Source of the DNA: Aliidiomarina indica
GTDB taxonomy: Bacteria > Pseudomonadota > Gammaproteobacteria > Enterobacterales > Alteromonadaceae
DNA: 64,000 nt
NCBI RefSeq assembly: GCF_015354615.1
Contig: NZ_JACAVQ010000001.1
Span: 744,001 to 808,000 of the forward strand
Direction: 5' to 3'
A program made the translations under genes and the position numbers. The notes beneath the pieces are model-generated. The model was not told the DNA's origin. It was given only the letters and a program-made list of their open reading frames with translations, and did no database searches. Below, one piece after another: positions 55,828 through 64,000 of the stretch (the stretch's first letter is position 1; every line of letters begins with the position of its first letter).

Positions 55828-56799
55828 ATGACAGATACTAATCAGGGAAAGCGATTACCCACCGGATACGACATTATTGGCGATATTCATGGCCACGCAG
55901 ACAAATTAATTGCACTCTTGGATGCGCTTGGCTACGCGTCTGAACAAGGCGTATATCGACACCCCGAGCGTAAGGCTGTGTTTGTTGGCGATCTTATCGA
56001 TAACGGGCGCAGTAATCGCGAAGTGATGACCCTAGTGAAAGCCATGCACGAAGCTGGCAATGCTCACGTTGTTATGGGAAATCACGAGTTTAACGCCGTG
56101 GGTTGGGCGATCCCCAAACCCGATGGCGATGGTTTTTTGCGCGAACACACGGCGCAGAACCGTGCCCATCACATTGAGTTTCTAGAAGAAATCCCCGATC
56201 CACAAGAACGCCAAAATTGGCTTGATTGGTTTAAAACCTTGCCGTTGTTCCTGGATCTGGGTCCATTTCGCGTTGTCCATGCCTGTTGGCACGAGCCTTC
56301 CATGGACGTGCTTTCGCCCTATCTTCATGCTGATCATAGTTTGCGAGAAGACGCGTGGGTGCCTGCGTTTACCGAGTCGCACCCGCTTTTTAAAGCCACT
56401 GAAACCGTATTAAAAGGCGTGGAAGTAGATTTACCCGAGAATACTTCATTCTTTGACCACAAAGGAAAGGAACGCTTCCAGGTTCGAATTTCTTGGTGGG
56501 AATCAGCACCGGAGTCTTTGGCGGCAATCGCGCACATCCCTAATCCCAGTAAAAACCAGAAAGCCCTTGCTGCATTGGCAAAGCTAAGCGCCGACCCACG
56601 GGTATTACGAGAATTTTCTTATCAGGGCAATAAGCCGGTTTTCTTTGGGCATTATTGGCTAACGGGAACGCCTCAAGCGCAGTCGAAATACTGTGCCTGC
56701 GTCGATTATTCCGCAGGTCGCGATGGCCCATTGACGGCCTATCGGTGGCAAGGCGAATCCGAACTTAACGACGATCATTTTTTGGCCGTGTATCCTTAG
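55828..56799 (+). CDS. PPP-type metallophosphatase
   Basis: The 323-residue protein has the calcineurin-type signature GDIHGHADKL, GDLIDNG (usually GDxVDRG) and GNHEFNAVGW. VVHACWHE supplies a further metal histidine. Bacterial relatives include protein phosphatases, ApaH-type diadenosine tetraphosphatases and PnkP-like enzymes; the substrate is not readable here. Of three ATGs, 55828 is best because GGAG is five bases upstream. Its last 35 bases overlap the convergent membrane-protein gene. Confidence 0.85.
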   Translation: MTDTNQGKRLPTGYDIIGDIHGHADKLIALLDALGYASEQGVYRHPERKAVFVGDLIDNGRSNREVMTLVKAMHEAGNAHVVMGNHEFNAVGWAIPKPDGDGFLREHTAQNRAHHIEFLEEIPDPQERQNWLDWFKTLPLFLDLGPFRVVHACWHEPSMDVLSPYLHADHSLREDAWVPAFTESHPLFKATETVLKGVEVDLPENTSFFDHKGKERFQVRISWWESAPESLAAIAHIPNPSKNQKALAALAKLSADPRVLREFSYQGNKPVFFGHYWLTGTPQAQSKYCACVDYSAGRDGPLTAYRWQGESELNDDHFLAVYP

Positions 56800-58663
56800 C
56801 CTCACGGCCTAAGCCATCGCGCCAGATATTAAATTGCTCCCCCTGCTGGCGAGAAATAAGCGCCAGTACAGCATCGAGTTCTTGCTGATAATGTTGCCGT
56901 AAGCCTTGATAAATACGCTCTTGTTCTTCGTTCAGAGAATCTAAAATAGCGGCGCGCATGGTGTCACGATGCATCCGCTCGTCAATTTCAACCATGGTGT
57001 AATCTACCGCCAACCATGAGCCTCCCACTAAAACGGGAACACACAGCCAAGCCATGGGTCCACAGAAACTGCCAGCAGCAGCGCTGCCGCTGGCGGCGGC
57101 AACGCGAGTACCCGCCCGTGAAAATAGCCCAGCAAAGGCACGCCGTACTCCCGTTCTTGACGCGGCTCGAGTTCCTGCGCCCGCAGCCAAGCGCCAAACC
57201 AATACACCACCAACCGCACCGGCCCCGACGCCAGACTGATTTAGTTGCTCTCGAATCGGCGTTAAATCTATCGTCGCAATCTCACAACGTATGTGAGATT
57301 GCGCTTGGGCCAACCAACCCTGCTGTTGTGCTAGCAATCCCTGTAATGCAAGCGCCACTTCCGCATCCACTTGTTCATTAAGCGTGAGCAAGGCAGGCTC
57401 CAAAAATTCCGCAAGATCCTTTTCCAAACGTTGCGCAAGGGCGTCAGCGAATACCTGTTCGCTCACACTGGCAGCAGCCAACAATGCGAGCTGTTGATAC
57501 TGACCACGAATGCTGTAATTCCAATCGAGAAATCGATCAACGGCCGGCTCTGCTTGCATAAAAGCGTGCTGCAAACCGACACGCAAGCGACGTTCAATCG
57601 CCGTTTCCAAGCCTATCGCGTACTCGCTTAGGCGCGCTTCGGCAGCCTCTTCTAAGGTATCCACCTCCCTTCGTACTGAGGGCATCTGACACGGATCGAG
57701 CGCGACTGTCTCATCGCTTACGGGATCCGCTGCAGACCATAACGCTGGGCGCTGTGCAACATTAAGCAGCACGCATAGCAGCAGTGCAGGCCCCAATACA
57801 CCGATGACAATGCCTGGTTTACACGCCCCCATCAGCGCTTTGGCCCCGTGCATATGGTGGGCGCGGTTGAATAGAGCCAGAAGCCCCATGATCAAGGTAA
57901 ATATCAGGCCGATTTGCAGTCCGTTTAAAATCAAGAAGGCCAACCAAATTGCGAATAGCCCACCCGCATTTAATCCCGTGGGAAGCGAACTTGCGACTTG
58001 CAAACTGTGCCATAGACTTGCGTAAATCACATCGAGTGCAGCCACCAGATAGCCTAACCACGGTAATGCCGTGTCTGGACGCGCTTGCCAATGCTGCAAT
58101 GCAATCTGACTATATTGAAGGTGGCGGGTGTCGGCTACATCGAGGAAAAACACCTGTAGCAACGAAAGGATGGCTGCACTGCATAACACCGTTAACCAAA
58201 GCGCGGCGCGGCTCACCAGCGTAATCTGAAAACGCTCATGGAGTTCCTTCCCTACTCGCTGACGCAATCGTCTAAAAATAAAGACAAACAGCGGTACCGT
58301 AAGGACGAACGCAGCCCACTCAAAAAGCGTCAGACGTAAGGTTAAAATAAAGGCACTCAGGGCGATCCCCCAACCCAGAATGGCGTGGATCAGTTGTGTA
58401 AAGAAACCGTCCCATAGCAGGCGCTTAGTTTTGCTCGTGGAACTGAACACATAGGCCAACAGTGCATGGCGGCGCAGTAGGCGGATATCATTGACGTAAG
58501 CAAAGGCAAATACCGCAAATAAGCTAAGAATAAATAGCAGCCCGATGGCATTTAAGTACACATACGCCTGACCGAGGCTTAGCGCCAATAAAAGCGCAAT
58601 AACGCCAACAACGGCTATCGTTTGCATTCCTACACTGCCAAATCGCTGCATCTGCTCAAACAC
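56765..58663 (-). CDS. Large uncharacterised inner-membrane protein
   Basis: The 632-residue protein is of a family I do not recognise. The first ~300 residues hold about eight hydrophobic helices (for example VGVIALLLALSLGQAYVYL and GIVIGVLGPALLLCVLLNV). Residues of about 330-475 form a soluble helical region containing RFLDWNYSIRGQYQQLA. Residues 485-555 are Gly/Ala/Arg-rich with a hydrophobic stretch (AWLCVPVLVGGSWLAVDY). The C-terminal 80 residues are charged helices. The start is a GTG (58663), or the ATG at 58651. It overlaps the phosphatase gene tail-to-tail. Confidence 0.7.
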   Translation of the reverse strand: MFEQMQRFGSVGMQTIAVVGVIALLLALSLGQAYVYLNAIGLLFILSLFAVFAFAYVNDIRLLRRHALLAYVFSSTSKTKRLLWDGFFTQLIHAILGWGIALSAFILTLRLTLFEWAAFVLTVPLFVFIFRRLRQRVGKELHERFQITLVSRAALWLTVLCSAAILSLLQVFFLDVADTRHLQYSQIALQHWQARPDTALPWLGYLVAALDVIYASLWHSLQVASSLPTGLNAGGLFAIWLAFLILNGLQIGLIFTLIMGLLALFNRAHHMHGAKALMGACKPGIVIGVLGPALLLCVLLNVAQRPALWSAADPVSDETVALDPCQMPSVRREVDTLEEAAEARLSEYAIGLETAIERRLRVGLQHAFMQAEPAVDRFLDWNYSIRGQYQQLALLAAASVSEQVFADALAQRLEKDLAEFLEPALLTLNEQVDAEVALALQGLLAQQQGWLAQAQSHIRCEIATIDLTPIREQLNQSGVGAGAVGGVLVWRLAAGAGTRAASRTGVRRAFAGLFSRAGTRVAAASGSAAAGSFCGPMAWLCVPVLVGGSWLAVDYTMVEIDERMHRDTMRAAILDSLNEEQERIYQGLRQHYQQELDAVLALISRQQGEQFNIWRDGLGREAKDTRPKNDRR

Positions 58664-58836
58664 CCTCGCCCATGGCTGTTCACGGGATTTCTGTTGGTTC
58701 GAGTAAGCATGCCATGCTTTGGTTCAAGGATCATGAAATATTGCGCTCGCATGTGCATAGGAAACAGCCCGAGTAACTCAGCAAATGGTAGCTTCATCGG
58801 AATATTTCTAGACAGATGAAATAGCTTGTTACAAAA

Positions 58837-58865
58837 TTTTAACGCACACTAGAGCTCATTATAAT
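58837..58865 (+). promoter_or_regulatory. Candidate sppA promoter
   Basis: A perfect TATAAT (58860-58865) lies 17 bases after TTTTAA (58837-58842), giving a start near 58872, 27 bases before the sppA ATG. The -35 match is weak. Confidence 0.5.
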
Positions 58866-58898
58866 AAAATGCGCTGCGTTTAAATTCTGGAGCTAGTC

Positions 58899-60731
58899 AT
58901 GGACTTACTAAAAAAAGTATTTGGTCGAATTGGAATTATCCTATCGGCTATTCGCCGATACACCGCTCATATGTTAACCATCATTGTGTTGGTGTTGGTG
59001 TTAACAGCCATATTTTCTACGAGTGATAAAGTAAAAGTGCCTGAAGGTGGCCTACTTGTACTTGCTCCTACCGGTGTTTTGGTCGATGAAGCCGCGAGTA
59101 TCAACCCGCTGGATTCACTGCCAGACACCCTATTTTTTGGTTCGCCTCCGACCCAACAGCCGGTCCATGAGCTAGAGCGCGTGTTACAGCATGCCGCAAC
59201 CGACGATCGCATTCACGGTGTCTACCTCGACTTACGTAATTTTGGCGGCGGTGGTGTCAGCAAATTGATTCGTGTCGCCGATGCCATTGACGCATTTAAA
59301 GCCTCGGGTAAGCCGGTATACGCCTACGCTGATTTTTACATGCAAGGCCCTTACTTGTTAGCTAGCCAAGCGTCGGAACTATACTTAAACCCATTGGGCA
59401 TGGTCGATGCGACCGGTTTAGAAAGCCTACGCCCCTATTACAAAGGGTTGCTCGATAAACTCAATATTAATGTTCACGTGTTCCGTGTTGGCGACTTCAA
59501 ATCCGCAGTAGAACCCTACATGCTTGAGGGCATGTCTGACGAAGCGCGGGAAAACCTTTCCTTGTGGTTAGGAGAACTTTGGCAAGAATACTTAAATACG
59601 GTTCAGCGCAATCGTACCTTAGATGCGCGCGTGGCATCGGGAACTGAGCAAGATTTTCTTAATATATTTGCCGAAAGTGATCAAAACTTATCACGGCTTG
59701 CGGTCAACGGTGGTTATGTAGATGGCTTGAAACATCGCCATGAAATGACCCAATATTTAATTGATATTGTCGGTTTAGACGAAGATAGCAATAGCTTCCG
59801 TAGTATTCGTCACAAAGACTATCTATCGACATTGCCTGCCCGTGAGCAAAATCGTAATTTACCCACCCTGACGGAATCAACCCAAGTTGCTGTCATTCAG
59901 GCTACCGGTGTTATTGTTGATGGTCGCGGCAGTGTTCATGAAATTGGGGGTGACCGACTCGCACAAGAACTTCGCGAAGCCCGTCACAACGACAAAGTAA
60001 AAGCTGTAGTATTGCGTATTGATAGTCCCGGTGGCAGCGCATTTGCATCTGAAATTATCCGTCAAGAAATTCTCTTGCTGCGCGAAGCGGGCAAGCCCGT
60101 GGTGGCGTCTATGAGTTCTGTTGCTGCCTCTGGTGGTTATTGGATTGCCGCAGGCGCTGACAAAATTATCGCCGAGGCAACCACCATTACCGGTTCAATT
60201 GGCGTCTTCGGTATGTTGCCCATCGTCGATGAAGCATTGGCGGATATTGGAATTAACTATGATGGCGTGAAAACTACCGAACTTCCATTTATGACCATCA
60301 CTAAGCCATTAACGCCTGCGTTTAAATCAATGATGCAATCTGGTGTTGATAAAATCTATTCAGAGTTCTTGGAACTAGTGTCTGACGCTCGCAGCATGAC
60401 TATTGAGCAAGTACATGCAGTAGCTCAAGGTCAAGTATGGTCTGGCGCCCAAGCGTTCGAGTTGGGGCTAGTGGATGAAATTGCCGGTATCGACACCGCC
60501 ATTGTCCGGGCCGCTGAACAAGCCGGTTTAGATAACTATGCTGTATTGTGGCCAGAACAAGAATTATCATTCCGCGATCAATTGCTTAACCAACTCTTTA
60601 ATAGCCGCGGTCCATCGTCAACGGAGCTTGAAACATTAGTGCATGAGGCCCTGTCATCTTGGTCTTTGTTTAGTGAATTCAATGATCCTCAAGGGATTTA
60701 CCTTCGCTGTACCGAATGTAACACCCGCTAA
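58899..60731 (+). CDS. sppA: Signal peptide peptidase SppA, 67-kDa type
   Basis: The 610-residue enzyme is the long tandem-domain SppA. An N-terminal anchor (MLTIIVLVLVLTAIF) is followed by two S49 peptidase domains. The catalytic lysine is K201 in VGDFKSAVEPY from the first domain. The serine is S411 in SSVAASGGYW from the second, as in E. coli. It degrades cleaved signal peptides in the inner membrane with the active site on the periplasmic side. GGAG precedes the ATG. Confidence 0.96.
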   Translation: MDLLKKVFGRIGIILSAIRRYTAHMLTIIVLVLVLTAIFSTSDKVKVPEGGLLVLAPTGVLVDEAASINPLDSLPDTLFFGSPPTQQPVHELERVLQHAATDDRIHGVYLDLRNFGGGGVSKLIRVADAIDAFKASGKPVYAYADFYMQGPYLLASQASELYLNPLGMVDATGLESLRPYYKGLLDKLNINVHVFRVGDFKSAVEPYMLEGMSDEARENLSLWLGELWQEYLNTVQRNRTLDARVASGTEQDFLNIFAESDQNLSRLAVNGGYVDGLKHRHEMTQYLIDIVGLDEDSNSFRSIRHKDYLSTLPAREQNRNLPTLTESTQVAVIQATGVIVDGRGSVHEIGGDRLAQELREARHNDKVKAVVLRIDSPGGSAFASEIIRQEILLLREAGKPVVASMSSVAASGGYWIAAGADKIIAEATTITGSIGVFGMLPIVDEALADIGINYDGVKTTELPFMTITKPLTPAFKSMMQSGVDKIYSEFLELVSDARSMTIEQVHAVAQGQVWSGAQAFELGLVDEIAGIDTAIVRAAEQAGLDNYAVLWPEQELSFRDQLLNQLFNSRGPSSTELETLVHEALSSWSLFSEFNDPQGIYLRCTECNTR

Positions 60732-60753
60732 TACCCGCGAATATCTAAAAACA

Positions 60754-60782
60754 AAAGCGGCTCCTTCGGAGCCGCTTTTTAA
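60754..60782 (+). terminator. Rho-independent terminator of sppA
   Basis: AAAGCGGCTCC / GGAGCCGCTTT is closed by a C(UUCG)G tetraloop and followed by T residues, 23 bases after the sppA stop. Confidence 0.95.
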
Positions 60783-60868
60783 ATTGGTTAATTTTTGCCC
60801 TAATCTAACTCAGGTTATCCATAAAACGATTTCATGCGAATTTTTCCCAATTCAGTATTGCGTCTAGG

Positions 60869-60874
60869 TATAAT
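60869..60874 (+). promoter_or_regulatory. Candidate -10 element for the 36-residue membrane peptide gene
   Basis: A perfect TATAAT preceded by GG lies about 100 bases before the small gene, between the sppA terminator and its ribosome-binding site. No good -35 hexamer is seen at standard spacing (TTCCCA at 19 bases is the nearest), so an activator or alternative spacing is likely. Confidence 0.4.
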
Positions 60875-60973
60875 TAGCGCACCTTAAGGGATTGAGAGAA
60901 AACAGAGCTCTGGTTCAAGTTAATATTATTTATTAATGCTCGCTGCAAGAGAGGCGCGAGCAAGGAGTGAGCC

Positions 60974-61084
60974 ATGAATGAAGAAATCCGCAAAAACTTA
61001 TTAGCCAATGTAATTGTCCCCGGCATCTTGTCGATCATTGGAGTATTTGTTGGAGCTGCCTATCTATACGCATACGTGTTGTAA
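60974..61084 (+). CDS. 36-residue single-pass membrane peptide
   Basis: The gene is short enough to be missed by normal ORF length cut-offs. The ATG has AAGGAG six bases upstream, and a TATAAT and its own downstream terminator frame it. The peptide is MNEEIRKNLLAN, then a hydrophobic segment (VIVPGILSIIGVFVGAAYL) ending YAYVL. A short charged N-terminus plus one membrane helix is the plan of regulatory or accessory small membrane proteins. I do not recognise a named family. Confidence 0.7.
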   Translation: MNEEIRKNLLANVIVPGILSIIGVFVGAAYLYAYVL

Positions 61085-61110
61085 CAAGATGGCGCTACAC
61101 CGAACAATGA

Positions 61111-61153
61111 AAAGGCCTTTTTGTGAGTCCCAACCCACATTAAGGCCTTTTTT
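61111..61153. terminator. Terminator shared by the small-peptide gene and the diguanylate cyclase gene
   Basis: AAAGGCCT and AGGCCTTT flank a loop with an inner TGTG / CACA pairing and are followed by six T. It lies 27 bases after the peptide stop and 37 bases beyond the convergent cyclase stop. Confidence 0.75.
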
Positions 61154-61189
61154 GTATGAGCGCGCTCGCAAATAACTGCGATAGCGCAA

Positions 61190-62182
61190 TTAGCTGGCGG
61201 TACGTTTTTGATTCTGCCGCTTTTCCTCATACATATATTTATCCGCCAAGTCCCAAGCATGTTGTAATCCTCTAACCTCAGACACGCGTTTCGCCACACC
61301 CACGGAGGCAAACACGCCAGCATCACTTAGCTTACGCCGCACACGCTGAGCAAGTCGGTCTAAACCCTTAGCATCAGTTTCTACCGCGATAATACCGAAC
61401 TCATCACCGCCAAGACGCGCCACTACATCCGCTTTTCGGCTCACCTCTTGCAATACCTCGGCTGTACGTTTTAGGAGTTCATCCCCTTTACTGTGACCAT
61501 AGGTATCGTTAGTTTCTTTCAGGCGATCTAAATCGATAACCAAAACTCCAGCGGCGTGGCCAAATCGACGACATCGGTTCTCCTCTCTTGCCAGCATTGT
61601 TTCCCATGCATTGCGGTTGAAAATACCTGTCATCAGATCCGTTTGTGCTTCAAACTCCAAACGCTCGTTTTCCCGCTGCTGCTTTTCCAGTGCCAGTTCG
61701 TATTGCAATATGGAACTTAGCAATCGAGCAAACATCTGCACCATCTCTGTTTCGTTTTCTAGGCTTTGATCTTTCGGTTGCGCGTCTACCGCACATAAAG
61801 TACCAAACACAGTTCCATCTTCATGGGTCAAAGGAATACCCACATAGGCCCGAATAGGAATCAACTCATTAATTTTCGCTTCGACGTAGGCTGGCACTTT
61901 ACGAGCATCAGGTGCAACCTGAGGCCCCTTTCCTTGCACCATACGCGAACAATAAGAATCCTCCCAGCGCATCACATTGCCAGGCTCAACACCGTAATGA
62001 CTATCTTCCACATCAAGAACAATCCAATCGTCACCCTCAACACGGGTTACCATCCACAATGCAAAATCAAATCGATGCCGAAGAAATTTAAGAACATCGC
62101 GTGCAGCATCTGCAAACCCTTGTCCTTGCTTTTCATCAATGTGTAATTGCATAAACTTCCCATGGGCTCGACGCACAAACAT
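61190..62182 (-). CDS. Diguanylate cyclase with N-terminal GAF domain
   Basis: The 330-residue cytoplasmic protein has a GAF domain (about residues 15-165, with AYVGIPLTHEDGTVFGTLCAVD). The GGDEF domain (about 175-325) has the intact site ARLGGDEFGIIAV. An RxxD inhibitory site (RKAD) lies five residues before GGDEF. It has the same architecture as the cyclase gene at 3.1-4.1 kb. The start is uncertain: ATG at 62182 or 62152, neither with a strong ribosome-binding site. Confidence 0.9.
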   Translation of the reverse strand: MFVRRAHGKFMQLHIDEKQGQGFADAARDVLKFLRHRFDFALWMVTRVEGDDWIVLDVEDSHYGVEPGNVMRWEDSYCSRMVQGKGPQVAPDARKVPAYVEAKINELIPIRAYVGIPLTHEDGTVFGTLCAVDAQPKDQSLENETEMVQMFARLLSSILQYELALEKQQRENERLEFEAQTDLMTGIFNRNAWETMLAREENRCRRFGHAAGVLVIDLDRLKETNDTYGHSKGDELLKRTAEVLQEVSRKADVVARLGGDEFGIIAVETDAKGLDRLAQRVRRKLSDAGVFASVGVAKRVSEVRGLQHAWDLADKYMYEEKRQNQKRTAS

Positions 62183-62228
62183 TTGTGTCAGTTACTTATA
62201 CGCTTAAATTTAGTAAATAGCTCACTTA

Positions 62229-62263
62229 TAAAAAAAGCGAGGCATCATAACGATGCCTCGCTT
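62229..62263 (-). terminator. Rho-independent terminator of the thiolase gene
   Basis: A perfect 12-bp stem AAGCGAGGCATC / GATGCCTCGCTT with a five-base loop is followed on the leftward strand by a run of T. It starts 36 bases after the thiolase stop. Confidence 0.93.
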
Positions 62264-62298
62264 CTCCAAAATATGTGGATAGACGCGGAAATGAAATC

Positions 62299-63480
62299 TT
62301 AAATAACTTCAACCGCTAGGGCTACAGCCTCGCCACCGCCAATACACAGTGACGTCATTCCTTTGTGCAAGTGACGCTGCTTTAGTGCATGAATGAGCGT
62401 GACTAGCAAGCGCGCACCTGAAGCACCGATAGGATGACCTAGAGCACAAGCACCACCATTCACATTTACTTTTTCAGGATCCAGATTCATATCCTTCAAG
62501 GCAATCATAGTCACCATGGCGAAAGCTTCGTTAATTTCCCACAAATCAACATCGTCTTTTGTCCAACCGGCTTTTTCTAGCGCTTTATTCATCGCACCCA
62601 CGGGTGCCATGGTAAATTCAGAAGGTTTCTGTGAATGTGTCGCATGGGCAGTAATGCGTGCCAACGGCGTTAAACCGCGTGCTTTAGCGTCACTCTCGCG
62701 CATCAATACCAATGCTGCAGCACCGTCTGAAATAGAACTCGAGTTTGCGGCAGTCACTGTGCCATCTTTGGCAAATGCAGAACGCAGCGAAGGAATCTTG
62801 TCGATACGCGCTTTCCCCGGCTGTTCATCCACAGCAACGGTTACGTCGCCTTTACGATCTGAATAAGTGACCGCTGTGATTTCTTTCTCAAACCAGCCCT
62901 CAGTAATGGCTTTTTGAGCACGTTCCAATGAACGAATCGCAAAAGCGTCCATATCTTCTCGGGTAAACCCGTACTCATTTGCAGTATCTTGAGCGTAACA
63001 TCCCATTGCCTTGCCTTCATAGGCATCCTGCAGGCCATCATACATCATGTGGTCAATGACTTGGCCGTGCCCCATCCGATAGCCGCTGCGTGCCTTGTCT
63101 AACAAATAAGGAGCATTCGACATGCTTTCCATGCCGCCTGCCACCACAACATCAGCCGAACCTGCTTTAATTAGATCGTGACCGAACATTACTGTTTTTA
63201 AACCTGAGCCACACACTTTATTAATGGTGGTCGCACCGGTACCGAGCGGTAGGCCCGCGCCAAGCATCGCTTGGCGCGCAGGGGCTTGCTTCAGTCCAGC
63301 TGGTAATACACAGCCCATAATCACTTCGTTTACATCGTCACCCTGAATTCCGGCGGAGGCCACAGCAGCGCGAATGGCGGTGGCTCCTAATTCTGGCGCG
63401 GTTACGGGGCTTAATTCGCCCATAAAGCCGCCCATTGGCGTACGTGTCGCACTGACAATTACAATTGCATCAGAACTCAT
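62299..63480 (-). CDS. Acetyl-CoA C-acyltransferase (thiolase)
   Basis: The 393-residue thiolase is of the biosynthetic/acetoacetyl-CoA (AtoB-like) branch. The nucleophilic cysteine is in NKVCGSGLKTVMFG, the His in GGACALGHPIGASGAR and the second cysteine in SLCIGGGEAVA. In leucine degradation it would split acetoacetyl-CoA to acetyl-CoA; 2-methylacetoacetyl-CoA from isoleucine is another possible substrate. It is divergent from a LiuR-like regulator with a shared 247-base region containing the palindrome at 63661-63676. Confidence 0.93.
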   Translation of the reverse strand: MSSDAIVIVSATRTPMGGFMGELSPVTAPELGATAIRAAVASAGIQGDDVNEVIMGCVLPAGLKQAPARQAMLGAGLPLGTGATTINKVCGSGLKTVMFGHDLIKAGSADVVVAGGMESMSNAPYLLDKARSGYRMGHGQVIDHMMYDGLQDAYEGKAMGCYAQDTANEYGFTREDMDAFAIRSLERAQKAITEGWFEKEITAVTYSDRKGDVTVAVDEQPGKARIDKIPSLRSAFAKDGTVTAANSSSISDGAAALVLMRESDAKARGLTPLARITAHATHSQKPSEFTMAPVGAMNKALEKAGWTKDDVDLWEINEAFAMVTMIALKDMNLDPEKVNVNGGACALGHPIGASGARLLVTLIHALKQRHLHKGMTSLCIGGGEAVALAVEVI

Positions 63481-63660
63481 AGGTTGTATCTCCAGCTAGA
63501 TCAAAGCGTCCAAAAGTAAGGACGTGATGGGTGTCGAGGGCGTTATTGTGGAGAATAACACGCTCGATCGCTAATTTATGGGCCACAGAGCCCTTGAGGT
63601 GGGCGTAAATGAAGGCTTCCACCTGCCCGCCTCACAGCTAGGTCAATTCACCTAGCGCAC

Positions 63661-63676
63661 TTTACGTTAACGTAAA
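63661..63676. promoter_or_regulatory. Perfect 16-bp palindrome, candidate LiuR (MerR-type) operator
   Basis: TTTACGTTAACGTAAA reads the same on both strands and lies 51 bases before the MerR-family ATG. It resembles the TTTACGT-ACGTAAA type site of LiuR regulators of branched-chain amino acid catabolism, and its place in the promoter region suits MerR-type control of both divergent genes. Confidence 0.75.
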
Positions 63677-63727
63677 CTTCATGATAGCTTACCTTGTAAC
63701 AATAAGGCATGGCAAGGTGCGACCATT

Positions 63728-64000
63728 ATGAGCGAAGAATTTGCAATGAGCCCCGAGAGAGTTCGTCGAACTCAAGACACCTTCACCATTGGTGATCTAT
63801 CCCGTGAATTTGACATTACTACCCGAAGTATTCGTTTTTACGAAGATCAGGGTCTCATCATTCCAGAGCGACGTGGTCAAACTCGCATCTATAAACAAAA
63901 AGATCGGGTACGATTAAAACTGATTCTGCGCGGCAAGCGACTCGGCTTTACCCTTGCGGAAACTAAAACTCTTTTTGATATGTATGAACGTGATGGCAGC
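63728..64000 (+). CDS. liuR: MerR-family regulator, LiuR-like (3' end outside window)
   Basis: The visible 91 residues hold a MerR helix-turn-helix domain: FTIGDLSREFDITTRSIRFY, then EDQGLIIPERRGQTRIY and the wing helices LILRGKRLGFTL. TTRSIRFYEDQGL is typical of LiuR, which represses leucine/isovalerate degradation genes. The frame is open to the window end. In related bacteria liuR heads the liuABCDE operon, so these genes probably follow outside the window. The symbol is an inference from motif and context. Confidence 0.75.
   Translation, partial: MSEEFAMSPERVRRTQDTFTIGDLSREFDITTRSIRFYEDQGLIIPERRGQTRIYKQKDRVRLKLILRGKRLGFTLAETKTLFDMYERDGS

Noticed and set aside
58706-58766. Short frame starting ATGCTTTGG between the large membrane protein and sppA
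   Set aside because: Only about 20 codons, no properly spaced ribosome-binding site, no hydrophobic or other recognisable plan.
61060-61326. Minus-strand frame of 88 residues across the end of the small-peptide gene
   Set aside because: Runs through a terminator and the cyclase 3' end; a chance frame.

Overview
The window is chromosomal DNA from a gammaproteobacterium. Gene content and order (gltA divergent from sdhCDAB-sucABCD, gcvA-rlmM, ydbH-ynbE-ydbL, LiuR-type regulator beside a thiolase) point to a marine, amino-acid-degrading member of the Alteromonadales, most likely Idiomarinaceae. That placement is inference from gene content and protein style, not from a marker gene. There are no rRNA or tRNA genes, no CRISPR array, no prophage and no insertion sequence. 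No gap between genes exceeds 300 bases.

Layout. 1-4.9 kb: the 3' end of an NAD-type isocitrate dehydrogenase gene, then a leftward run of a diguanylate cyclase, gcvA, an alpha/beta hydrolase and rlmM, with a DUF1415 gene upstream. 5.1-8.9 kb: the ydbH-ynbE-ydbL envelope lipid-transport operon. 8.9-15.2 kb: an orphan lipoprotein, then a leftward valine/branched-chain catabolic operon (mmsA, acyl-CoA dehydrogenase, 3-hydroxyisobutyryl-CoA hydrolase, mmsB, SDR) divergent from its likely AraC-type regulator. 16.3-22.3 kb: DUF1289, glnS, a 5-oxoprolinase operon headed by a small membrane protein (leftward), and a pirin. 22.4-29.1 kb: a hydrolase, a PhzF protein, and a leftward operon of acyl-CoA dehydrogenase, APH-like kinase, histidine-phosphatase-like protein and SDR with a divergent LysR regulator; this resembles the ACAD10/11 and Lva systems for 4-hydroxyacyl-CoA breakdown.

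29.2-31.7 kb: a His-rich AztD-like zinc-binding lipoprotein and a divergent unknown lipoprotein sharing a perfect Zur-type palindrome, followed by a 55-bp tandem repeat. 31.8-43.5 kb: the TCA block sdhCDAB / sucABCD (leftward) and gltA (rightward). SucB carries two lipoyl domains joined by a long Ser/Asp/Lys repeat linker. 43.6-45.9 kb: metA and metY, convergent, with MetJ boxes in front of metY. 46-54.5 kb: a membrane-fusion lipoprotein, two tandem RND pumps and a DMT exporter. 54.5-61.1 kb: a DEAD-box helicase, a metallophosphatase, a large unknown membrane protein, sppA and a 36-residue membrane peptide gene. 61.2-64 kb: a second diguanylate cyclase, a thiolase and, cut by the window end, a MerR-family LiuR-like regulator behind a perfect 16-bp palindrome.

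Together the genes describe a cell that feeds amino-acid-derived acyl-CoAs (valine set, thiolase, 5-oxoproline to glutamate) into a complete acetyl-CoA-to-succinate-to-fumarate segment of the TCA cycle. The most interesting items are the Zur-controlled lipoprotein pair, the ACAD/kinase operon, the unusual SucB, and the unannotated 36-residue membrane peptide.
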